In this document: positions 53,401 through 59,319 of the stretch, one piece after another
Layout of the letters: each line of letters opens with the position of its first letter
Position numbering within the stretch: position 1 is the first letter of the stretch
Source of the DNA: a virus
DNA length: 59,319 nucleotides
Strand: one strand, 5' to 3'
Virus record (IMG/VR): IMGVR_UViG_3300030331_006178
Coordinates: 1 to 59,319 of that record
Translations under genes and position numbers: made by a program
Notes under the pieces: model-generated
Databases searched by the model: none
Told to the model about the DNA's origin: nothing
The model's input: only the letters and a program-made list of their open reading frames with translations

Positions 53401-53614
53401 TAGACAAAATACTGTTGATTACCCTGATGTTAGTGTTGATGAAAGCGGATTAGCCGTTGGAAATCAAAATACACAAGAGGTAATAGTTGGCGATCCTGTT
53501 ATTAATGCATTTGGTAAAAAATACAAATTAAGGCTTACGTCAAAACAAACAGGAAAAAAAATAGATATTAATTTTACTTTCAAAAATCCAAAAAATATTA
53601 TAAATGACTTATAA
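50495..53614 (+). CDS. 1039-residue virion protein with a fibronectin-III-like region
   Basis: A large protein, mostly mixed alpha/beta. Residues about 775-925 resemble a fibronectin type III domain: [14 protein letters not shown], then strands ending in [27 protein letters not shown], where Y-Y-Y-T-F-R matches the conserved Tyr-containing F strand. FN3 domains are common on phage tail proteins. It sits 12 nt after the coiled-coil gene. The other regions are unassigned. Tail or baseplate periphery is inferred. Confidence 0.78.
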   Translation: [1039 protein letters not shown]

Positions 53615-53617
53615 TAC

Positions 53618-53636
53618 TATTTAGGTAAAGAGGAGA
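53618..53636 (+). promoter_or_regulatory. Candidate upstream motif CTATTTAGG with GAGGAG
   Basis: The second copy of the element described at 32241, placed in the 28-nt gap after the 1039-residue protein and followed by a GAGGAG ribosome-binding site. Spacing to the start codon is nearly the same (25 versus 26 nt). Function is unknown. Confidence 0.2.
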
Positions 53637-53642
53637 TATTAA

Positions 53643-54602
53643 ATGGCTTTCTTAGACAATTCGGGCGATATTATTCTTGACGCAGTGCTCACAGACACGG
53701 GTAGAGCGCGCCTAGCCAGAGGAGATGGCTCTTTCAAGATAGTGAAATTTGCTTTAGGTGATGATGAAATTGATTATGAATCGTTTGACGGCAATAATGC
53801 TTCTGGCTCTGCTTTCTTTGATTTAGAAATACTGCAGACACCAGTTTTTGAAGCGTTCACAAACAACACTTCAACAATGAAATCAAAATTGATTAGTCTT
53901 ACAAACAACAACCTTCTTTATTTACCGGTTGTTAAGTTGAATAAATTAGATCTTGCAGATGCCGCCCCAACCTCCACCGACGCCGGATCGAATGCTTTCG
54001 GTAGTGGCTCACATGTTTTGGTGGTAGATAATGATACCAAAAACGCTCTTGATAGCTCGGCATTGGGTGTTACTATATCTTCACAAGGATTTTTAAATGG
54101 CTTTGATGCACCGACTAAAGGAAGGCACATCAGAGTCGATCAAGGGTTGGACACTAGTGAAGTATCTCCTACTTTTACGATCGATCCCGAGCTAAAAGAA
54201 ACACAATACATAATTGAAATCGATTCTCGCTTCGCAAAAATTTATGATGCAAATGGCGACGGCGCAGTTGCTAGTCCTTCATTTATTGATGATGATTTAA
54301 TTGCTTCATATTATTTTGCACAGAATGTTGGATCTTATATTGAAAATATGGGACAAGAGGCAACAGACAAAGCAAAAGACTTTGAAAATAACATTGCTGG
54401 ACCAAGGGGTACAAAGTTTAAATTCGGCTTACAAGCTTCAACAGATGTCGTAGCTAGCGATTTTTTGTTTGAAACCATTGGAAGCACAGTCACTCCAGAT
54501 GGTAATACGTACTTTTTCTTAGATACGACTGTCAGAGTGACCGGGGTAACTACTGGTTACCAACTTGATATTCCCGTAAGATTACTAAAACTTAACGACT
54601 AA
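53643..54602 (+). CDS. Phage virion protein with LT-x-x-G / DDEI N-terminal module
   Basis: A 319-residue protein. The N-terminal segment (FLD...DIILDAVLTDTGRARLARG...FALGDDEIDYES, residues 3-47) is a shape I associate with structural proteins of large phages and is shared with the 361-residue protein at 45321. The remainder is beta-rich and acidic, with a Gly-Asp pattern (DANGDGAV) that may bind calcium. GAGGAG precedes the ATG. It starts the last structural block, upstream of a tandem paralogue pair. Function unknown. Confidence 0.75.
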   Translation: MAFLDNSGDIILDAVLTDTGRARLARGDGSFKIVKFALGDDEIDYESFDGNNASGSAFFDLEILQTPVFEAFTNNTSTMKSKLISLTNNNLLYLPVVKLNKLDLADAAPTSTDAGSNAFGSGSHVLVVDNDTKNALDSSALGVTISSQGFLNGFDAPTKGRHIRVDQGLDTSEVSPTFTIDPELKETQYIIEIDSRFAKIYDANGDGAVASPSFIDDDLIASYYFAQNVGSYIENMGQEATDKAKDFENNIAGPRGTKFKFGLQASTDVVASDFLFETIGSTVTPDGNTYFFLDTTVRVTGVTTGYQLDIPVRLLKLND

Positions 54603-54614
54603 AAGGAAAAATAA

Positions 54615-55685
54615 ATGGCTACTACATTTAAAACTCTATTAAACAGCGATATTGCTAACACAAGAACACTTCTCCATGAGGCTATTCCAATCACTGGAAC
54701 AATTGTCTCGGGTACCTATAGTGACGAAAATATTAAAACATTTGCTCACGGAATGTTTGAAGCGGTATCTGATTACCCCTTCTTAAGCTCTTCTGCAAAT
54801 CACATATTTGACATTACAGCTGGATACTCAGCTAATAGTGCTTTATCGGCAGCGAGTAACACTCAAAATGCTAAAAAGATAAACATCTACAATCAGCACG
54901 CTCAAGTGCTTTATGGGTATGATGTAACGGGTTCTATACAAGAGTTTGATACTGATGGTAATATTGTAGCCGGCGGCACAAAAATGAGAGAGTGTTTTTT
55001 CCTTAATTTTGCAAGACTTTTAACTAAAGACGAAATTAAAAAAGATTCTTTTAGACTTAAATTGTATGCAACAGCTAGTTCAATAAGCAGTTCAAACGAT
55101 CGCGCTGCCCGTGAGACAATTGGTGATTATGGTGCGGCAACTAGCTTCAAAGTAAACTCTCCAGCTGGAGAGTACGGATTGCTTTTCTCGGCATCTAATA
55201 ATACGGGCGAAGACCAGAACCCTGCAATCGGACACATATACTATCAAGCTGGTATAGCAGTTATAACTGCATCTTACTTTACTGGCGCATTTGGTGCTCC
55301 TACCGCAGACGCTGAAATCCCTGCATTGCTTTTTGATAGACAAGTCGATAATAGACTAACCGGTTCAACCATAACGCAATTAGCTGATGGTTTTAGAGTG
55401 ATGTTGGATAATATTGATTTTAACAACACAACAGAACTTAATTCTACCATTTATTTCTGTCGTGCGAATACTCAAGATTACAACTATAGCGCTAATCCAA
55501 CTTACTTAACGGCAAGTAAAATTAGAGTTAAAAATGATAATCCAAAGGCTCAGCCAGTTTCTTACATTACAACTGTAGGTCTTTATTCTGCAGATAATGA
55601 ACTGCTGGCGGTAGCAAAACTATCGGAGCCGTTGAAGAAAACTCCTTCAAATGAATTAACTTTGAGGGTAAGATTAGACTACTAA
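54615..55685 (+). CDS. Virion protein, member 1 of a tandem paralogue pair
   Basis: A 356-residue beta-rich protein. Its C-terminal part (YSANPTYLTAS...ITTVGLYSADNELLAVAKLSEPLKK...LRVRLDY) matches that of the next protein (FSSNPTYVKYR...ISKVGIYDKDKNLIAIANLSKPVKK...FRLKLDI), so the two arose by duplication. The N-terminal halves differ more. AAAAGGA precedes the ATG. The repeat of strands and the absence of catalytic residues suit a tail or head decoration protein, but no specific family is recognised. Confidence 0.75.
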   Translation: MATTFKTLLNSDIANTRTLLHEAIPITGTIVSGTYSDENIKTFAHGMFEAVSDYPFLSSSANHIFDITAGYSANSALSAASNTQNAKKINIYNQHAQVLYGYDVTGSIQEFDTDGNIVAGGTKMRECFFLNFARLLTKDEIKKDSFRLKLYATASSISSSNDRAARETIGDYGAATSFKVNSPAGEYGLLFSASNNTGEDQNPAIGHIYYQAGIAVITASYFTGAFGAPTADAEIPALLFDRQVDNRLTGSTITQLADGFRVMLDNIDFNNTTELNSTIYFCRANTQDYNYSANPTYLTASKIRVKNDNPKAQPVSYITTVGLYSADNELLAVAKLSEPLKKTPSNELTLRVRLDY

Positions 55686-55686
55686 A

Positions 55687-56886
55687 ATGCCTTATTACAA
55701 GTTTGGTCCAAGAGACATATTAAGAAACAGGATAAAAACCTATCCTGATAATGTGTTTTTTGTAAATAATAATAAGATTTATTATGACAATAGAAACGCC
55801 ATCTCTGGTGCGCACCTAAATAACGTAACTCATGTTCCCACTGGACACGTTAGTCTTTATGAGCTTAATATAGATCGCGATTTTTCTAAACATACATACG
55901 ATCCAGACACCGATACGGGAGTTAAGGCAAAAATATTTCCATTTATCACAAAAGATTCTTCTTTGAATTCTTTTTCAACTATAAGTGATAATAGCTTTAA
56001 TCAATTTTTATATGGTGATATAATAACTGGTAGCTACCCATTATCAGCATCTATAGTTAGGGAGGTGTTTTCTTCTACGACAAGTCCAACGGGCTCTCAT
56101 TTGCTAGCGCTTAAGAACACTTTAAATTATTATACTCCAATTAGCAATCATTATTCTTTTAATTCTTCTTTGGGTAATAAAGCAACACAAGACGTTACGT
56201 TGATCAGCATACCAAGTATTTTTTATGGATCAGATATACACAAAAAATCAGTTAAATTAGATTTTTTCATTTCTGGCACTTTAGTTGCGCGTTGTGAAGA
56301 CTTGTACAGTAATGGTGAATTAATACAAACTAGCGGCACAGCGTTCGCACAGTCTAATGGTTCAGGATCGGTCGCAGGCGTGGTTTTATATAATGAGGGT
56401 TTCGTCTTGTTGACTGGAAGTTGGAATCTAACAGAGGCATCTCACGATTTTGGAGCAGTATCTAGAAATGGAAAATGGCTAGACTTCTGTGCTGGTGCAA
56501 ATGATGGCTCAACAGACGTAACTCCTTCTGCAAGTTTTGCACTTAATTTTCAAGGCACAAATTATATAAATACACTAACGATGCATGCCGACGCGCCATT
56601 GGGAGAATTAAATTTTTCTTCAAACCCAACGTACGTTAAATACCGCTCCTCTTTTGATTACAAAACAGGCTCAGGCGGCTACTTTCAAGATAATGATATC
56701 GCTATAAAAAACACTATAAGTTCTTCTTTTTATAAGTATGAAGAAGAATTTAAACCGCAAACTTTCATAAGTAAAGTAGGAATATACGATAAAGATAAAA
56801 ACCTCATAGCAATAGCCAACTTGTCTAAACCAGTTAAGAAACTAGAAGAGGTAGACTACACATTTAGATTAAAGCTAGACATTTAA
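55687..56886 (+). CDS. Virion protein, member 2 of a tandem paralogue pair
   Basis: A 399-residue protein, homologous to its upstream neighbour over the last about 100 residues; the conserved elements are NPTY, the VG(L/I)Y strand and the closing L(S/K)-x-P-(L/V)-K-K segment. Only one base separates the two genes. It is about 43 residues longer, with an extra N-terminal stretch beginning PYYKFGPRDILRNR. This suggests specialised subunits of one structure, for example alternative rings or fibre segments (inference). Confidence 0.75.
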   Translation: MPYYKFGPRDILRNRIKTYPDNVFFVNNNKIYYDNRNAISGAHLNNVTHVPTGHVSLYELNIDRDFSKHTYDPDTDTGVKAKIFPFITKDSSLNSFSTISDNSFNQFLYGDIITGSYPLSASIVREVFSSTTSPTGSHLLALKNTLNYYTPISNHYSFNSSLGNKATQDVTLISIPSIFYGSDIHKKSVKLDFFISGTLVARCEDLYSNGELIQTSGTAFAQSNGSGSVAGVVLYNEGFVLLTGSWNLTEASHDFGAVSRNGKWLDFCAGANDGSTDVTPSASFALNFQGTNYINTLTMHADAPLGELNFSSNPTYVKYRSSFDYKTGSGGYFQDNDIAIKNTISSSFYKYEEEFKPQTFISKVGIYDKDKNLIAIANLSKPVKKLEEVDYTFRLKLDI

Positions 56887-56897
56887 GGAATCACTAT

Positions 56898-57410
56898 ATG
56901 ATATTAGGATTAGATATTAGCACCAGTATAACTGGTTTTTGTATCTTAGACGGAGAGGGTGAAATAATCCGCTCTGGCGTTTGGGACACAAGAAATAAAA
57001 ATAAATTTGAAACATTTTTTGATAAAATTCAATATGTTAAAGATGGTCTACAAGAAATCAAGGCACAGTACCCAATCCAGAAAGTATTTATAGAGAAACC
57101 TTTTATGTTTTTTGGCTCTGGCGGCTCAACAGCGAAAACTATGGCTGCTTTGCAAAAGTTTAATGGTACAGTGTCGTGGATATGTTATGAGACGTTCAAG
57201 CATCAACCAACCTACTTTACTGCCCAGCAAGCACGAAAACTTAATGAAATAAAGGTAGAAAAAGGTAAAGATACAAAAAAACAAATCCTACAATGGGTGC
57301 TTGACAACTGCCCTGACTTTAGTGTAGAATATACTCATAAGGGCAACCCTAGACCCAAGTATTTTGATATTGCTGATGCAATAGTAGTAGCGAAGGCAGG
57401 ACTTAAATGA
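56898..57410 (+). CDS. RuvC-like Holliday-junction resolvase
   Basis: A 170-residue RNase-H-fold nuclease of RuvC type and length. The four acidic residues are placed as in E. coli RuvC (D7, E66, D138, D141): D6 in LGLDIST, E66 in IEKP, and D157/D160 in FDIADAI. It would resolve branched DNA before packaging, the role endonuclease VII (gp49) fills in T4. It is the first gene of the DNA-metabolism block; its end overlaps the next gene by ATGA. Confidence 0.88.
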   Translation: MILGLDISTSITGFCILDGEGEIIRSGVWDTRNKNKFETFFDKIQYVKDGLQEIKAQYPIQKVFIEKPFMFFGSGGSTAKTMAALQKFNGTVSWICYETFKHQPTYFTAQQARKLNEIKVEKGKDTKKQILQWVLDNCPDFSVEYTHKGNPRPKYFDIADAIVVAKAGLK

Positions 57411-57868
57411 ACTGGACTACCGGTGCAGGTAAATCCATAAACTTTTTCGATATCACACAAAAAATAAAATCTCATAATAAAAACAAAGGACAAGTCATTG
57501 TAGGCACAGATTCTCACGTAAAAACGGGAAAATGCACCTTTACAACCACCATCGTCCTCGTCGGCGCTGAAAATCAGAAAGGAGGTCTTTACTTTTATAA
57601 AATAGAAAAGTATAATGACCCTGATAGATTTTACAACCGCATTCTTAAGGAAGCAGAGAAGTCAATAAACATGGCAATGAAGATAACAGAATTGTGCCCA
57701 TCGACAAATGTAGAAATACATATTGACATTTCACCAGAAGAATGTAATAATAGAACCTCACCTATGGCTAAAATGCTAGTAGGCTACACAGTTGGATCTG
57801 GATTTGCTTGTAAGATCAAGCCTGATTCTTTTGCAGCTTCGGTAGTCGCAGACAAACACTCTAAATGA
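57407..57868 (+). CDS. YkuK/DUF458-like RNase-H-fold protein
   Basis: A 153-residue protein of the DUF458/YkuK type, a predicted RNase-H-like nuclease. The GTDSHVKTGKCTFTTTIVLV segment (from residue 33) provides D35, S36 and H37. A later HIDISPEECNNRTSP matches the family's second acidic block, and residues near VGYTVGSGFACKIKP match its third. A nucleic-acid processing role next to RuvC and primase is reasonable, but no activity is well established for the family. ATGA overlaps on both sides. Confidence 0.75.
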   Translation: MNWTTGAGKSINFFDITQKIKSHNKNKGQVIVGTDSHVKTGKCTFTTTIVLVGAENQKGGLYFYKIEKYNDPDRFYNRILKEAEKSINMAMKITELCPSTNVEIHIDISPEECNNRTSPMAKMLVGYTVGSGFACKIKPDSFAASVVADKHSK

Positions 57869-58791
57869 GAAACAAAAAAAATATATTAACAGAAGTTCTT
57901 GGCTCATCTTATTCATCCAAAGATGAGCTTTTGTTTAACTGCCCTTTTTGTAAACACCACAAGAAGAAACTATCAATCAATGTGGATAAAGGTTTTTTCA
58001 AGTGCTGGGTTTGCGATACAAAAGGTGGTATCTCCTATCTTATCAAGCGGTTTGGGTCTATTGATGACCGACACGATTGGGCTTTACTGGACCAAGAAGT
58101 AGACTTTTCTACTATGGACCTTATCTTTAACCAGCCTGAAGAAAAGCTGCCCCCTGTAAAACTACCAGCAGAATACATGTGCCTAGCAAAGAAGGGTCTA
58201 CCTCCGGCTGCAAAGGATGCGATATCTTATCTTTGGTCAAGAGGAATTGGACACAAAGACATCCTATATTATAAAATAGGTTTTTGCTTGACAGGTAAGT
58301 ATAAAAAGCGTATAATAATACCGTCTTTTGATGAAGAAGGAAACTGTAACTATTTTACAGCCCGTTCTTATTCTGGTGATTGGTTATCTTATAAGAACCC
58401 ACCGGCATCAAAAAATATTATTTTTAACGATCTTCTTATTGATTGGAACAAACCGATAACTCTTGTCGAAGGTCCGTTTGACTCTATCAAAATGAGCAAC
58501 TCTATTCCTATATTGGGTTCGACCCTGAAAGAAACAACAAAGCTATTCAAGAAGATTGCTGAAAAACAAACAAAAGTTTTTATTGGTTTAGACGAGGACG
58601 CACTATCAAAATCAATGAAGATTATATCTCTTCTATTAGAATACGGGTTAGATGTTTACAAGATAAATACATCCGAGATAGAAGACATTGGATCGATCAC
58701 AAAAACAGAAGCAGAAGATCTTAAACTAGACGCATCCCAAATCAATCTAGAAAGTATTTTTAATATTTATTGGAGTATGAATGAGCTATAA
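57865..58791 (+). CDS. DNA primase, zinc-ribbon plus Toprim
   Basis: A 308-residue primase. The zinc ribbon has C26/C29 and C47/C50 (CxxC-x17-CxxC). The Toprim metal site is E202 in LVEGPFD and D243/D245 in GLDEDA. The length is near the 342 of T4 gp61, but the order of zinc ribbon then Toprim follows the general DnaG plan. It would synthesise RNA primers with a replicative helicase outside the window. It overlaps YkuK by ATGA and the next gene by 11 nt. Confidence 0.9.
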   Translation: MRNKKNILTEVLGSSYSSKDELLFNCPFCKHHKKKLSINVDKGFFKCWVCDTKGGISYLIKRFGSIDDRHDWALLDQEVDFSTMDLIFNQPEEKLPPVKLPAEYMCLAKKGLPPAAKDAISYLWSRGIGHKDILYYKIGFCLTGKYKKRIIIPSFDEEGNCNYFTARSYSGDWLSYKNPPASKNIIFNDLLIDWNKPITLVEGPFDSIKMSNSIPILGSTLKETTKLFKKIAEKQTKVFIGLDEDALSKSMKIISLLLEYGLDVYKINTSEIEDIGSITKTEAEDLKLDASQINLESIFNIYWSMNEL

Positions 58792-59319
58792 AATCGCCCA
58801 TATTGCAGATACACACATAAAAAATTTAAAATATCATACAGAATACCGTGAGGTTTTTTCTAATCTTTATAAGAAGTTAGAAGAAGAAAAGGTGGATTAT
58901 ATCATCCACTGTGGAGACATTGCACACTCCAAAACAAACATCTCTCCCGAGTTCGTAAAGATGTGCTCAGAATTCCTAAGTGGGTTAAATTCTATTGCAC
59001 CGACCTATATAATACTTGGAAACCATGACGGCAACTTGAAAAATAGTAGCCGAGAAGATGCTATTACTCCAATAGTTGAAGCTTTGGATCTTCCAAACCT
59101 CTTCTTATTGAAGAATAGCGGAGAGGTAAAAATAAATGAAGAAATATGTCTCAACGTTCTTAGCGTATTTGATAGCGATAATTGGAGAGATCCTACCGAC
59201 TATAATGTTATTAACATTGGTTTGTATCACGGGTCTATATCAAATTGTCGCACAGATGTCGGCTGGACAATGCAGCACGGAGAAAACGAGATATCGATCT
59301 TTGACGAATTCGACTACGC
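58781..59319 (+). CDS. gp47: SbcD/Mre11/gp47-like exonuclease subunit, 3' end missing
   Basis: The gene runs off the right edge; 179 residues are visible. Metallophosphoesterase motifs are intact: IADTH with D10 and H12, HCGDIAHS with D46, and LGNHDG with N81 and H82, followed by LYHGS. This matches the N-terminal nuclease part of SbcD, Mre11 and T4 gp47, which partner with an SbcC/gp46-type ATPase. ATG 58781 begins inside the primase gene; an ATG at 58777 is in the primase frame and is not this start. A gp46-like gene is expected just outside the window (inference). Confidence 0.88.
   Translation, partial: MSYKIAHIADTHIKNLKYHTEYREVFSNLYKKLEEEKVDYIIHCGDIAHSKTNISPEFVKMCSEFLSGLNSIAPTYIILGNHDGNLKNSSREDAITPIVEALDLPNLFLLKNSGEVKINEEICLNVLSVFDSDNWRDPTDYNVINIGLYHGSISNCRTDVGWTMQHGENEISIFDEFDY

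Noticed and set aside
1-59319. tRNA genes, CRISPR arrays or insertion sequences
   Set aside because: No cloverleaf-like segment, spaced repeat array or transposase was seen; the gaps are too small to hold them.

Overview
This window looks like the genome of a tailed bacteriophage with a contractile tail, distantly related to T4. The evidence is a gp25-like wedge protein, a gp6/baseplate-J protein, a gp55-like late sigma factor, a zinc-ribbon/Toprim primase and an SbcD/gp47-type nuclease. Its AT-rich composition, very large baseplate or tail proteins, LamG modules and long sugar-nucleotide operon suggest a marine myovirus (inference; genus and host cannot be read from the window). All genes lie on the + strand and are tightly packed, mostly joined by ATGA, GTGA or TAATG overlaps. 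The largest non-coding gaps are 75 nt (49946-50020) and 71 nt (32196-32266). I saw no tRNA, CRISPR array or insertion sequence.

Region 1 (2-472) is the end of a PD-(D/E)XK nuclease gene cut by the left edge. Region 2 (480-22515) is a continuous operon of about 25 genes for glycan synthesis. It has six putative glycosyltransferases, a UDP-GlcNAc 2-epimerase, a UDP-glucose-type dehydrogenase, a GDP-mannose 3,5-epimerase, a GDP-mannose 4,6-dehydratase, RmlB- and RmlC-like enzymes and two further cupins. It also has a short DegT aminotransferase, a GNAT acetyltransferase, a formyltransferase, an SGNH esterase, a split transketolase, a split HldE-type kinase/nucleotidylyltransferase with a small HAD phosphatase, a B12-type radical SAM enzyme and an NAD synthetase. 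No Wzx/Wzy, initiating membrane glycosyltransferase or sugar-1-phosphate nucleotidylyltransferase (RmlA, ManC) is present. The locus therefore appears to draw on host activated sugars and to build a soluble decorated sugar or glycan in the cytoplasm. Possible targets are virion proteins, host glycoconjugates or DNA.

Region 3 (22525-24263) holds small conserved phage genes around the late sigma factor: a zinc ribbon, a one-pass membrane protein and two unknowns. Region 4 (24260-56886) is the virion module. It contains a MepA-like murein endopeptidase, a putative spike, a 1753-aa protein, gp25, gp6, a DNRLRE-like protein, a 3106-aa LamG protein and a 361-aa protein. These are followed by 1179-, 153-, 1039- and 319-aa proteins and a tandem pair of paralogues. 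Two of the giants end in the same C-terminal tail of about 30 residues, and two other proteins share an N-terminal module. These repeated modules look like assembly or docking signals.

Region 5 (56898-59319) is DNA metabolism: a RuvC-like resolvase, a YkuK/DUF458 RNase-H-like protein, a primase and the start of an SbcD/gp47-type nuclease gene cut by the right edge.
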